Part shown: piece after piece, positions 1 to 8,750 of the stretch
Layout: each line of letters opens with the position of its first letter
Position numbering within the stretch: the first letter of the stretch is position 1
DNA from: Microbacterium oleivorans
GTDB lineage: Bacteria; Actinomycetota; Actinomycetes; Actinomycetales; Microbacteriaceae
NCBI RefSeq assembly: GCF_001644225.1
Contig: NZ_LSTV01000002.1
Location: 193,169 to 257,168 of the forward strand
Direction of reading: 5' to 3'
DNA length: 64,000 bases
Position numbers and translations under genes: made by a program
The notes under the pieces: generated by a model
The model's database searches: none
The model's input: the letters and a program-made list of their open reading frames with translations, nothing else
What the model was told of the DNA's origin: nothing

Positions 1-369
1 GAGCGCGGCCGGCTCGGCTCGCTCGTTCGCGCCGTCGTCACCCACTTCGGTGGCGGGGGCGCGCCGTCGCTCGCCACGCCCGCCGGGCGCCTCGAGCTGC
101 GCAGCGGCGCCGCCGTCCTCGACGGTGCCGTGTTGCCCCTGTCGCGCACGTCGGCGTCGATCCTCGCGATGCTCTTCGCCGCCCGCGGCGGCGTCGTCGG
201 GCGGGCCGAACTCGCCGCCGCCCTGCCCCGCTCGGGTGCCGACAGCGCCCACGCCGTCGACGTGGCGATCGCGCGCACGCGCGAAGCCCTCGGCATCCCG
301 ACCCTCATCCGCACCGTCGTCAAGCGCGGGTACCGCCTCGACGTCCTCGCCCCGGAAGGATCACCGTGA
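1..369 (+). CDS. hemD: Uroporphyrinogen-III synthase with C-terminal winged-helix domain (3' part)
   Basis: Only the last 122 residues are in the window; the frame is open to the left edge. From about residue 28 the sequence has the pattern of an OmpR-type winged-helix domain, ending in a KRGYRLDVL strand. In actinobacteria this domain is often fused behind uroporphyrinogen-III synthase, which makes the tetrapyrrole precursor of siroheme and heme. The stop codon overlaps the GTG start of the next gene, a sirohydrochlorin chelatase, which supports a siroheme operon. The catalytic half is not visible, so a stand-alone OmpR-like regulator cannot be excluded. Confidence 0.65.
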   Translation, partial: ERGRLGSLVRAVVTHFGGGGAPSLATPAGRLELRSGAAVLDGAVLPLSRTSASILAMLFAARGGVVGRAELAAALPRSGADSAHAVDVAIARTREALGIPTLIRTVVKRGYRLDVLAPEGSP

Positions 370-1061
370 CGCCCGTCCTCATCGCCTGCTCGCACGGGAC
401 CAGTTCGGTCGCCGGCCGTACCGCCATCTCGGCCCTCGTCGAGAAGGTACGGCTGCTCCTTCCGCACGTCGCCGTCGAGGAGGCGTTCGTCGACGTGCAG
501 CAGCCCGAGATCGACGACGTCGTGCGTGCGACCGCGCCGCGCGCCGCGGTCGTGGTCCCGCTCCTCCTGTCGACGGGGTTCCACACGAAGGTCGACATCG
601 CTCGCGCGGTGACGGATGCCGGGGGCCGCGCCTCCGCCACGGCACCGCTCGGGCCGCATCCGCTGCTCGCCGACCTGCTCGCGACGCGACTGCGCGAGGC
701 GGGGACGGCTCCCGGCGACGCGGTGGTGCTCGCGGCGGCGGGATCGACCGACCCCGCGGCATCCGTCGACGTCGTCGCGATGGCCGACCTGCTGCGCGAG
801 CGCATCGACGGCCCGGTGTCGGTCGGCTTCGCCGCGGGCGCGGGAACCCGCATCGGGGCCGCCGTCGCTGCGGCGCGGGATGCCGGTGCCCCCCGCGTCG
901 TGGCCGCGAGCTACGTCCTCGCCCCCGGCTACTTCGCCGACGTCATCGCCCGCTCCGGCGCCGACCTCGTCACCGCGGCGCTGGCGCCCGACGACCTCGT
1001 CGCACGGGTCGTCGTCGAGCGCTACCTCGCCGCCGCCGCCCCGCTCACCCGCGCCGCCTGA
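366..1061 (+). CDS. Sirohydrochlorin chelatase (CbiX/SirB family)
   Basis: This 231-residue protein has the CbiX-type start PVLIACSHGTSS, with a metal-binding-type His near residue 10, followed by a second His-containing motif, GFHTKVDI, near residue 77. The family inserts iron (siroheme) or cobalt into sirohydrochlorin. About 230 residues fits the two-repeat actinobacterial form. The GTG start overlaps the upstream HemD-like stop by 4 bp, so the two are translationally coupled. With HemD as neighbour, siroheme for sulfite or nitrite reductase is the likely product, but metal choice cannot be read from sequence. Confidence 0.85.
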   Translation: MTPVLIACSHGTSSVAGRTAISALVEKVRLLLPHVAVEEAFVDVQQPEIDDVVRATAPRAAVVVPLLLSTGFHTKVDIARAVTDAGGRASATAPLGPHPLLADLLATRLREAGTAPGDAVVLAAAGSTDPAASVDVVAMADLLRERIDGPVSVGFAAGAGTRIGAAVAAARDAGAPRVVAASYVLAPGYFADVIARSGADLVTAALAPDDLVARVVVERYLAAAAPLTRAA

Positions 1062-1076
1062 CCCACCCCGCGCGCC

Positions 1077-1418
1077 GCATCCGCTCCGTGCCGCCCGCGA
1101 AAGCGCTCCTCCGTGCCGAAAGCGCCTGCACAGCACCGACATCAACCGGCGCGCTCGGCAGCAACGCACGCTTTCGCGGCGCACGCCGTGCCCGGCGCGC
1201 GAACCCCCGGCGCGTCAGCCGACGGGCTCGGCGACGTCGCGTGCGCGGCATCCGCTCCGTGCCGCCCGCGAAAGCGCTCCTCCGTGCCGAAAGCGCCTGC
1301 ACAGCACGCTCACCAACCGGCGCGCTCGGCAGCGACCCACGCTCTGGCGGCGCACGCCGCGCCCGGCGCGGGAACCCCCGGGCGCGTCAGCCGACGGGCT
1401 CCGCGACGTCGCGCGCTC
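1077..1418. repeat. Tandem duplication, two ~171-bp units
   Basis: Two copies lie head to tail with a period of 171-172 bp. Unit 1 starts at 1077 and unit 2 at 1248, both with gcatccgctccgtgccgccc. The first about 55 bp are identical; later parts differ at scattered positions. Unit 2 contains the last codons of the minus-strand EamA gene (stop at 1387), and unit 1 carries a degenerate second copy of those codons near 1215. Unit 1 also keeps a short inverted pair, gcgaaagcg (about 1097) and cgctttcgc (about 1168), broken in unit 2. Nothing in 1062-1386 looks like a gene. Confidence 0.85.
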
Positions 1419-2262
1419 GGCGGCCCGCCGCACGGACGGCGCCGATCGACGCGACGATCACCAGCGCGATGCCCGCGACCTCGAGCAGGCTCAGGTGCTG
1501 GCCGAGCAGCAGGAACCCGGCGAGCGACGCCGTCGCGGGGGCCAGTGCCATGAGGATCGAGAACGCCGCCGCGGGCAGGCGACGCAGCGCGATGAGCTCG
1601 AGCGCGTAGGGGATGGTCGACGACAGCATCGCGACGGCGGCGCCGAGCGCGACCAGATCGAGGCGGAGCAGCGACGCACCGGCATCCACGACCCCGAAGG
1701 GCAGCGACAGGACGGCACCGACCGCCATCGCGAGCGCCAGGCCGTCGAGCTTGGGGATGGCGGCGCCCACCTTCGCCGAGGCGAGGATGTAGAACGCCCA
1801 GCTGACGGCCGCGCCCAGGGCGAAGACGACCCCGAGGGGATCGAGCCGGTCGAAGCCGCCGCCGCCGAGCGCGACGACGCCGACGAGCGCCAGCCCTGCC
1901 CACAGCCACGCCGACGCGCGCCGGCTCGCGATGATCGAGAGAGCCAGCGGTCCGAGGATCTCGATCGTGACCGTCACGCCGAGCGCGAGCCGTTCGAGCG
2001 CGAGATAGAAGAAGCCGTTCATGACGGCGAGCGCGACGCCGAGCTGCACGACGGCGGTCCACGCGGCGCGGCTATGCCCGCGCAGCGACGGACGGGCGAT
2101 GAGCCACAGGATGAGCGCCGAGAACACGAGGCGCAGCATCACCATCCCGAGCGGGCCGACCTGCGGGAACAGCAGGACGGCGAGCGAGGCACCGACCTCC
2201 TGGCAGCAGAGGCCGACGACCACCAGGACGACCGCGGTCGTCGGGGCGGTGCGTGTGGTCAC
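1387..2262 (-). CDS. EamA/DMT-family transporter (RhtA-like)
   Basis: A 291-residue integral membrane protein with about ten hydrophobic helices arranged as two EamA repeats. The family (drug/metabolite transporter superfamily) exports small metabolites such as amino acids; substrate cannot be assigned here. A GTG start at 2262 is chosen because it overlaps the stop of the upstream lipoprotein gene (GTGA) and the protein begins just before the first helix. A longer frame upstream adds only Arg-rich, non-conserved residues. The 3' end lies inside the second copy of the tandem duplication. Confidence 0.85.
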   Translation of the reverse strand: MTTRTAPTTAVVLVVVGLCCQEVGASLAVLLFPQVGPLGMVMLRLVFSALILWLIARPSLRGHSRAAWTAVVQLGVALAVMNGFFYLALERLALGVTVTIEILGPLALSIIASRRASAWLWAGLALVGVVALGGGGFDRLDPLGVVFALGAAVSWAFYILASAKVGAAIPKLDGLALAMAVGAVLSLPFGVVDAGASLLRLDLVALGAAVAMLSSTIPYALELIALRRLPAAAFSILMALAPATASLAGFLLLGQHLSLLEVAGIALVIVASIGAVRAAGRRARDVAEPVG

Positions 2263-3512
2263 TCGCCGCAGATGGCGTAGCCGGCGAGCTCCTCGCCGAG
2301 GCTCTCGACCGTCCACGGCAGGCCCAGCTCGGGAGCCGTGCGACCGTCGGCGGCAGGAGCCTTCGATGCGAGGGCGGCGAGCTGCCAGGCGAGCAGGCGC
2401 GCGACGTTCGACGACGCCCGCGAGTCGTTGAGCACGACGACGACCGACATCCCGGTCTCGCGGTCGGCGAAGGCCGCGACCATGTAGCCCGGGAGGGAGC
2501 CGTACTGCCCGACGAGGCTGTCGCCCTGATACGTGCCGCCCTTGGCCGTGAACCAGGTGGGCTGCGAGTCGGCGACGGGACGGGCGTCCGCGAGGCGCTG
2601 CTCCACGTCGTAGGGGCGGGCGCCGACGGCCAGGGCGCGGACGTAGGTCGAGAGGTCCGCGACGCTCGACACGGCGCCGGCCGCCGCTGCGCCGACGCTC
2701 GAAGTGAGGTCCGTCATGTCCGTCGGGGCGCTGCAGTCGGCCTTGCCGTCCTCACCGGACGCGAGGTACGAGCCCTTCAGCCGGTCGCCCCCGCCGACCC
2801 CGGCGGGGAGGGAGCTGGAGGTCATCCCGAGCGGCTGGAAGACGTACTCGTCGAAGAGCTCGTTCAGCGGCGTGTTCGCGGCACGCTCGAGCACGATGCC
2901 GAGCAGCACGTACCCGGTGTCGGACTCCGCGAAGCGTGCGCCGGGCTCGAAGGCGCGCGGCTGACCGAGGCCGTAGGCGACGAGCTCGCGCGGGTTCCAG
3001 GTGCGCTCGGGCGTCGCGAGGACGCGTTTGAAGATCGCGCCGAGATATCCGTGCAGTCCGCTCGTGCTGTCGCAGAGCTCGCCGAGGGTGATGTCGCTCT
3101 CGGCCGGATAGGAGTCGACGTACTCCGCGATGCTGTCGTCGAGGGCGACGGTGCCCTTCTCGACGAGGGCGTACAGGACGTCGCAGGTCATCGCGCGGGT
3201 GACGTTGACGGCTTTGAAGGTCATCGCGGGGTCGACCTTCGGGCCGCCCTCGCCCGACGTGCCGACACCGGCGACCCACTGCCCCGACCAGGGCACCGAC
3301 ACCGAGACGATCGCCCCGCTCGCGCCGACGGCGGTCATCGCCGTCTCGGTCAGGGTCTGCATCTGGTCGGTCAGATCCGACGGGAGGGCCCCGTCGACCT
3401 GGTCGACGCCGATGTCGATCCGCGCGGGTTCGGGTGAGCACGCTCCGAGACCGATCGCGAGACCGAGCGCCGTCACTGCTGCGACCACTCGTCTCGACAC
3501 TCGTCCTGCCAC
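2259..3512 (-). CDS. Beta-lactamase-fold lipoprotein with degenerate active site
   Basis: The 417-residue protein starts with a lipoprotein signal (LGLAIGLGACS, Cys about 25) and has the class C beta-lactamase/DD-peptidase fold pattern. The usual catalytic SxxK is replaced by NVTR in AVNVTRAMT (about residue 107), and the usual YSN is ESD in RFAESDTGYVLLG. The third motif is also altered (GQYGSLPGY). It is therefore probably not an active serine hydrolase. It is likely exported and lipid-anchored, where it could bind cell-wall peptides. It is the first gene of a two-gene unit with the EamA transporter and is divergent from the DUF2470 gene. Confidence 0.8.
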   Translation of the reverse strand: MAGRVSRRVVAAVTALGLAIGLGACSPEPARIDIGVDQVDGALPSDLTDQMQTLTETAMTAVGASGAIVSVSVPWSGQWVAGVGTSGEGGPKVDPAMTFKAVNVTRAMTCDVLYALVEKGTVALDDSIAEYVDSYPAESDITLGELCDSTSGLHGYLGAIFKRVLATPERTWNPRELVAYGLGQPRAFEPGARFAESDTGYVLLGIVLERAANTPLNELFDEYVFQPLGMTSSSLPAGVGGGDRLKGSYLASGEDGKADCSAPTDMTDLTSSVGAAAAGAVSSVADLSTYVRALAVGARPYDVEQRLADARPVADSQPTWFTAKGGTYQGDSLVGQYGSLPGYMVAAFADRETGMSVVVVLNDSRASSNVARLLAWQLAALASKAPAADGRTAPELGLPWTVESLGEELAGYAICGE

Positions 3513-3605
3513 GCGCAGATCACCCCCGTTCTTCCCGTCCCATGATTACAGCACACCCGTCGGCCGCCTCCCGTTCGCCCGACCGCGCCCTCCTAGGCTG
3601 TGCGC

Positions 3606-3917
3606 ATGATCGCCGTCTTCGACGACTCCGTGCAGCGCGCCGTGCTCCACCACATGAACGCCGACCACACCGACGACAACGTGCTCATCGCGCGCGCGTT
3701 CTCGCCGCTCCCCGACGTCATCGCGGCGACGATGACGACCTTCGACGGCGCCGCGGGCGAGTGGCACGTGATCACCGCGGACGGGGCCGAGGACGTCATC
3801 CGCATCCCCTGGCCCGGCGGCGCGATCACCGAGCGCGCCGAAGTCCGGCGAGAGATCGTCGCGCTCTACGACGCGGCCAGCGCCCGGCTCGGCGTGGAGC
3901 CCCGCCCGCATTCCTAG
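3606..3917 (+). CDS. DUF2470 domain protein
   Basis: A 103-residue protein with the DUF2470 signature near the N-terminus, VLHHMNADHTDDN, and a WPGGAITERAEVRREIV segment. This domain is found in heme- or iron-linked proteins, often as a tail on HugZ-type proteins or beside heme oxygenase. An ATG start at 3606 is preferred over the GTG at 3600; both fit. Directly after it lies a remnant resembling the C-terminus of heme oxygenase, so the pair was probably a heme-handling unit. Its present function is unknown. Confidence 0.75.
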   Translation: MIAVFDDSVQRAVLHHMNADHTDDNVLIARAFSPLPDVIAATMTTFDGAAGEWHVITADGAEDVIRIPWPGGAITERAEVRREIVALYDAASARLGVEPRPHS

Positions 3918-4102
3918 ACGATCCGACCTTCAGGTCAACCGTCTTCGACGACATCGCCGACCCCGCCGCGTTCAAGGACGTCGCGGTGCCGTGGGATGCC
4001 GCCGAGCCCGAGCGCGTGAGCGACGAAGTCCTCCTCGCCTACCGCTTCAACACCGAGCTGTGCGCCGACCTCGCGGCGGCGAAACGCACCTCTGCCGCCT
4101 GA
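3911..4102 (+). pseudogene. Heme oxygenase C-terminal remnant
   Basis: Immediately after, and slightly overlapping, the DUF2470 gene is an open stretch of about 60 codons with no plausible start. It reads FDDIADPAAFKD, then VPWDAAEPERVSDEV, then AYRFNTELCADLAAA. This resembles the C-terminal end of biliverdin-producing heme oxygenases of actinobacteria from memory of the family. The segment normally lying between FKD and the PWDAAE-type block appears shortened, suggesting deletion. No upstream heme-binding His helix is present. It is read as a decayed gene fragment; a very short functional gene is unlikely. Confidence 0.5.
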
Positions 4103-4124
4103 CCCGACGAGCGGATGCCGCGGC

Positions 4125-5507
4125 TCACCCCGCGTTCTGCGCCGCCCGCACCCCGGCCATGAAGCGCCGCACGTCGCGGTCGACGAGGATGTCGGCGGGG
4201 CGCAACGGGCGCGACAGGTAGAGCCCCTCGAGCGAGGTCAGCCGTGAGAGCGCGACGTAGGTCTGCCCCGGCGCGAACGCCCCGTTGCCGAGGTCGACGA
4301 TCGCGCGGTCGTAGGTCTTGCCCTGCGACTTGTGGATCGTGACCGCCCACGCGAGACGCAGCGGGAACTGCGTGTACTCGGCGACGATCTCGCGGGTCAG
4401 CTTGCGGGTGCCGGGGTCGTAGGCGTAACGGAACTTCTCCCACACCGTCGGTTCGACGTCGTGCTCCTCGCCGTCGAGCTCGACGCGGACGGTGCCGCCC
4501 GCGATCCGCGTGACGGTGCCGATCGACCCGTTGACCCACCGCGGACCGTCGCCGCCGAACCCGCCGATGTCGTTGCGCAGGAACATGACCTGCGCCCCGA
4601 CCTTCAGCTGCAGCTCCTGGTCGGCGGGGTAGGCGTCGCCGCGCCCGAAGTCGCCGCTGATCTCGGCACGGGCCGTCTGGGCGGGGCCGGGCAGCGCGTC
4701 GAGGTGGCGCTGGTTGATGCGCGACACGATGTCGTTGCGCGTCGCGAGGGTGATGATCGGCACCTCGCCGGCGGCGGGTTCCGGCGGCTTGCGGGCCCCG
4801 GCGGCATTCAGCGCGCCGGCGATGTCGGCCGTCACGATCCCGTGGCGCACGGCGTTGAGCATCGCCTTGAACGCGTCGTCGGACTGGCGGTGGATGTCGC
4901 GCAGCTCGGCGATGTGCAGCGGAGCGCCGACCCGGCCGAGGTCGAGCAGCCCGTCGGAGCGGATCGCCCCGGCATCCGCTCGGGGCCCTGCCCACACCTG
5001 CGCGTCGAAGAACCAGAACGAGCGGTAGTGGTCCTGGATGTAGCGCAACTCGTCGCCGCGGGGCGGCACCGGGGAGAGCTGGTACGGGTCGCCGAACATG
5101 ACGACCTGCACCCCGCCGAACGCCTCGGCGCGTCGGCGGCGGGCCTGGCGCAGCGACCGGTCGATCGCGTCCATGACGTCGGCGTTGACCATCGACACCT
5201 CGTCGATGATGAGCGTGTCGATGGCGTTGAGGATCTTGCGCGTCGCGTCGGTCTGCTCGATCTCGCTGTCGGCGATGAGGCCGATCGGCAGCTTGAACAG
5301 CGAGTGGATCGTCTGACCCTCGACGTTGAGCGCGGCGACGCCGGTGGGTGCGCAGACGGCGATCTGCTTGTTCGTGTTCCACGCGAGGTGCTGCAGCAGC
5401 GTCGACTTGCCGGTGCCGGCACGACCCGTGACGAACACGTGTTCGCGGGTGTCCTCGATGAGACGGAAGAGCGCGTCCTGTTCGGGAGACAGGGGCGGCG
5501 TGCTCAC
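4125..5507 (-). CDS. PIF1-like DNA helicase / AAA ATPase
   Basis: A 460-residue superfamily 1B helicase-like protein. Walker A is GRAGTGKST (about residues 28-36), Walker B is LIIDEVSMV, and motif III is FGDPYQLSPV. A C-terminal UvrD-like motif, TIHKSQGKTYDRAIVDLG, is followed by YVALSRLTSLEGL. This order is typical of PIF1/RecD-related helicases, which unwind DNA 5' to 3'. The GTG start at 5507 is chosen because it lies just before the conserved LSPEQDALF segment; residues upstream are Arg/Pro-rich filler. It is divergent from the membrane protein gene at 5552. Confidence 0.88.
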   Translation of the reverse strand: MSTPPLSPEQDALFRLIEDTREHVFVTGRAGTGKSTLLQHLAWNTNKQIAVCAPTGVAALNVEGQTIHSLFKLPIGLIADSEIEQTDATRKILNAIDTLIIDEVSMVNADVMDAIDRSLRQARRRRAEAFGGVQVVMFGDPYQLSPVPPRGDELRYIQDHYRSFWFFDAQVWAGPRADAGAIRSDGLLDLGRVGAPLHIAELRDIHRQSDDAFKAMLNAVRHGIVTADIAGALNAAGARKPPEPAAGEVPIITLATRNDIVSRINQRHLDALPGPAQTARAEISGDFGRGDAYPADQELQLKVGAQVMFLRNDIGGFGGDGPRWVNGSIGTVTRIAGGTVRVELDGEEHDVEPTVWEKFRYAYDPGTRKLTREIVAEYTQFPLRLAWAVTIHKSQGKTYDRAIVDLGNGAFAPGQTYVALSRLTSLEGLYLSRPLRPADILVDRDVRRFMAGVRAAQNAG

Positions 5508-5551
5508 CGGAACAATGCTAGCTACCAGCCGGGCTTTCCTAGACTGAGCGT

Positions 5552-6679
5552 GTGGAACGCGAGGGGGAAGAGGCGGTGGCGGATGCCGCCGCGTCCGACG
5601 CTCCCGCACCCCGCACCCGCACGGCCACCGTCGCCGGACCCCGTCGGCGCCGCAAGCTCGCGTTCGACCTGACGGTGCTGGGGGTGGTCGGCATCCTCTT
5701 CATCGGCGCCGTCGGCGCGACGTCGGCCGTCCTGTACCGCCAGCTCTACAGCCCGACCGCGTTCGTGCTCGACTACCTGCACCTTCTCGCCGACGGGCGC
5801 GCGACCGACGCCCTGCTCGTGCCCGGCGTCTCGGCCACGTCGAAGGACCTCGCCGCCGCGGGTCTGCCGGCCGATGCCAGCGCGGCGCTGCTGCGCGGCA
5901 GCACGCTGACGCCGCTGTCCGACGTCGAGCCGGTGTCGGAGGAGACGGATGCCGACGGCACGACGGCCGTCACCGTCACCTACCGCGTAGGCGGTCACGC
6001 CGGCGAGACGACGTTCGAGGTCGAGCGCGACGACGACGAGGGCGGCATCCTCCCCCGATGGCGGTTCGCGCAGAGCCCTCTCGCGGTGATCGAGCTCGGG
6101 GTCCGCGGGTCGATGCAGTTCGAGGTGAACGGCTTCGAGATCGACAAGCGTCAGGTCTCGCCCGAGGCCGAGGAAGCCGACCCGCTCGAGCCGATCCCGA
6201 TGCTCGCCTTCTCGCCGGGGCTCTACTCGATCACCGTCGACACCGCGGCGACGACGAGCCCCGGGGTCGCCGTGCTGTCGGACACCCCGCTCGCCGAGAT
6301 CCCGGTGTCGTTCCAGGCGGAGCCGACCGACGAGTTCGTCGGCGTGGTCCAGCGCGAGGTCGACGCGTTCCTCGCGGAGTGCGCGACGCAGAAGGTGCTG
6401 CAGCCGACGGGATGCCCCTTCGGGTACTACGTGCGCAACCGCATCGTCGAGCCGCCCACCTGGTCGATCGAGGAGAACCCGGTCGTCACCCTCGAGCCCG
6501 ACGGCGCCGGATGGGCGATCACGCGCACGCAGGCGGTCGCCAAGATCGACGTGCAGATCCAGTCGATCTTCGACGGCTCGATCTACGACGTGACCGAACT
6601 CGTCCCGTTCTTCCTGACGGGCAAGATCACGATCCTCCCCGACGGCACCGCGTCGATCGCGGTGTCGGCCGCGGACTGA
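5552..6679 (+). CDS. Hypothetical single-pass membrane protein
   Basis: The 375-residue protein has a short basic cytoplasmic N-terminus (GPRRRRK), one transmembrane helix at about residues 37-62 (LGVVGILFIGAVGATSAVLY), and a long extracytoplasmic part rich in beta-strand patterns. Two Cys, in ECATQKVLQPTGCPFG (about residues 275-285), could form a disulfide. The extracellular part begins with an NTF2-like-looking segment (YSPTAFVLDYLHLLADGRATDALLVPG). No enzyme motif is seen. It is a GTG-start single gene converging on the CopD/CtaG gene 6 bp downstream. Confidence 0.75.
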   Translation: MEREGEEAVADAAASDAPAPRTRTATVAGPRRRRKLAFDLTVLGVVGILFIGAVGATSAVLYRQLYSPTAFVLDYLHLLADGRATDALLVPGVSATSKDLAAAGLPADASAALLRGSTLTPLSDVEPVSEETDADGTTAVTVTYRVGGHAGETTFEVERDDDEGGILPRWRFAQSPLAVIELGVRGSMQFEVNGFEIDKRQVSPEAEEADPLEPIPMLAFSPGLYSITVDTAATTSPGVAVLSDTPLAEIPVSFQAEPTDEFVGVVQREVDAFLAECATQKVLQPTGCPFGYYVRNRIVEPPTWSIEENPVVTLEPDGAGWAITRTQAVAKIDVQIQSIFDGSIYDVTELVPFFLTGKITILPDGTASIAVSAAD

Positions 6680-6685
6680 CCGGGC

Positions 6686-8668
6686 TCAGCGCGCGGCTTC
6701 GCGCCGGGCATCCCGTTCGGCGATCGCGGCGAGCCGGGCGTTGTACGCCTCGAGCTCCGCATCGCCGCTGCGGTCGGCCTGCCGGTCGTCGCGTCGCTGG
6801 CGTCGCTCGTCCGACCGGCTCCACTGCACGGCGACGACGATCGCGAGGATGAGCGTCGGGATCTCGCCGATCGACCACGCGATGCCGCCGCCCATGTACT
6901 GGTCGGCGAGCGGGTCGAGACCCCACGTCCGCCCCATCGAGCCGAACCACTCGGCGACGAACAGTCCCGACGACATCATGATCGCGATGCCGAAGAACGC
7001 GTGCATCGCCATGACGCCGATGAGGGTCAACAGGCGGCCGGCGTGCGGCAGCCGGTAGGGCACGGGGTCGATGCCGACGAGCGAGAGGACGAAGAGGTAG
7101 CCGACCGTGAGGAAGTGCAGCACCATCCACTCGTGACCGAGGTGGTCGTACAGCGTCCAGCGGAAGATGTCGGTGTAGTAGAACGCCCAGAGCGACACGA
7201 TGAACAGGGCCGCCGCCACGAGCGGATGCGTGATGATCTTCGCGTAGGGGCTGTGCACGGCCCAGAGGATCCACTCGCGGCCGCCGCGCGTGCCGTCGTC
7301 GCGCTTGCGGATGGCGCGGGACGCGAGGGTCACGGGCGCACCGAAGACGAGGCACATCGGGATCGCCATCGACAGCAGCATGTGTCCGACCATGTGCATG
7401 CTGAAGAGGTAGTCCTGGTACGCGTTGACCGGTCCGCACGTCACGTACAGCAGGAGCAGGAGCCCGGTCACCCACAGGACGGTGCGGCCGATCGGCCAGC
7501 GGTCGCCGCGGCGGGCGAGCCGGCGCACCCCCGCGAGGTAGAAGAATAGGCCGAACCCGACGGCGAAGGCCCAGATGAGGTCGACGTCCCACATCGTCAC
7601 GAAGCGCAGCGGGGTGAGCTCGGGCGGCAGGGGCGATCCGGTGAGCACCTCCGCGGGGGTCGCGTCGGTGGGAATCGTGGTGTCGACCGGCGGTGGGGTG
7701 AGCGAGAGGGCGACCGCCGCGCCCGAGGCGATGCCCATGAAGAGCACCTCGACGGCGACGAGGGTCCAGAAGCGGGCGGCGACGGCGGTGTCGCGGATGC
7801 CGGCGATCAGCCGCCGGCGGTAGATCGCTCCGAGCACACCCAGCGCGAGCAGGGCCCCGACCTTGACCATGACGAGCGCGCCGTACGGCGAGAAGACATT
7901 CGCGGGGCTGACGAGCCCGATGAGGGCGCGGGCGACACCCGAGAGGGTGACCACGATGAAGGCGGCGAGCGCGATGCTCGAGTAGCGCTGCAGGACGACG
8001 ACCAGCTTGTCGCGCGACAGCACGGGTCGCAGCAGCACGATCAGCAGCAGACCGCCGAGCCACGCCGCCGCCGCGATGATGTGGAGCGAGAGCGAGGTGA
8101 CGGCCGAGTTGTGGTTGGCCTCGCTGCCGGTGTGGCCGGCGGTCGCCATGGGCACCATCGCGGCGATCGCGAGGATCGTCACCAGCAGGGTCGCCAGCCA
8201 GCCGCGGACGGCGAAGGCAAGCACGGTCAGCGCAGCTGCAGCCACGGTGGTCATGAGCCAGGCGCGACCCGGGTCGGTGTCGACGAGGAACCTGCCGAGC
8301 TGCTCGCCGAACGCCGCGTCGGCGCTCGGCCGCGCCGGGATCACCTTGAGGAAGGTGAGGTAGGCCGTCGAGCCCGCCGAGACGGTGAGGATCGCGGCGC
8401 CGGCGGAGGCGGCATCCAATGCCAGGTCGAACTCCTTCGACCCCGACGCGAACGCGAACACCGCGAGCACCAGCGAGCCGACGAGGAGCGCGGCCGAGAG
8501 GTTGACGACGAGCTCCGCCACGGGGAGACCCCAGCGCACGACCGGACCGGGGTCGCCGATCACCAGCGGTGCGGCGCCGCCGCCGTAGGCCAGGCCCAGC
8601 AGGAGCGCGACGAGACCCGCGCCCGCGAGGATCACCGGGCCGGCGAAGCGGAGAGCACGCGGGTTCAC
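6686..8668 (-). CDS. CopD / CtaG fusion: copper resistance and cytochrome c oxidase assembly membrane protein
   Basis: A 660-residue polytopic membrane protein. The N-terminal half (about 1-320) resembles copper resistance protein CopD, with repeated hydrophobic helices and conserved His in AGHTGSEANHN. The C-terminal half (about 350-620) is CtaG-like, with MHMVGHMLLSM and HEWMVLHFLTVGYL His motifs likely to bind copper. In actinobacteria the fusion is tied to copper delivery for cytochrome c oxidase. The start is a GTG at 8668. The polar C-terminal tail is rich in Arg, Asp and Glu and is cytoplasmic. Confidence 0.88.
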   Translation of the reverse strand: MNPRALRFAGPVILAGAGLVALLLGLAYGGGAAPLVIGDPGPVVRWGLPVAELVVNLSAALLVGSLVLAVFAFASGSKEFDLALDAASAGAAILTVSAGSTAYLTFLKVIPARPSADAAFGEQLGRFLVDTDPGRAWLMTTVAAAALTVLAFAVRGWLATLLVTILAIAAMVPMATAGHTGSEANHNSAVTSLSLHIIAAAAWLGGLLLIVLLRPVLSRDKLVVVLQRYSSIALAAFIVVTLSGVARALIGLVSPANVFSPYGALVMVKVGALLALGVLGAIYRRRLIAGIRDTAVAARFWTLVAVEVLFMGIASGAAVALSLTPPPVDTTIPTDATPAEVLTGSPLPPELTPLRFVTMWDVDLIWAFAVGFGLFFYLAGVRRLARRGDRWPIGRTVLWVTGLLLLLYVTCGPVNAYQDYLFSMHMVGHMLLSMAIPMCLVFGAPVTLASRAIRKRDDGTRGGREWILWAVHSPYAKIITHPLVAAALFIVSLWAFYYTDIFRWTLYDHLGHEWMVLHFLTVGYLFVLSLVGIDPVPYRLPHAGRLLTLIGVMAMHAFFGIAIMMSSGLFVAEWFGSMGRTWGLDPLADQYMGGGIAWSIGEIPTLILAIVVAVQWSRSDERRQRRDDRQADRSGDAELEAYNARLAAIAERDARREAAR

Positions 8669-8703
8669 CCGTCAAGCCTACGCGCGGGCGGGTGGGGGAA
8701 CGC

Positions 8704-8735
8704 CGAAGGGGGATGCCTCTCGGCATCCCCCTTCG
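8704..8735 (-). terminator. Rho-independent-type hairpin after HU gene
   Basis: A perfect 14-bp stem, cgaagggggatgcc / ggcatcccccttcg, with a 4-nt loop lies 16 bp past the HU stop codon. No long T-run follows, as is common in high-GC actinobacteria. It likely ends HU transcription on the minus strand before the CopD/CtaG gene. Confidence 0.8.
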
Positions 8736-8750
8736 TACGTCTGCAGCGTC

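Noticed and set aside
1045..1302. 85-codon minus-strand frame with an internal repeat
   Set aside because: The repeat is just the 171-bp DNA duplication; no family match and no ribosome site.
616..2280. Long plus-strand frame over sirohydrochlorin chelatase and EamA
   Set aside because: Arg/Asp/Glu-rich low-complexity translation, overlapping two supported genes.
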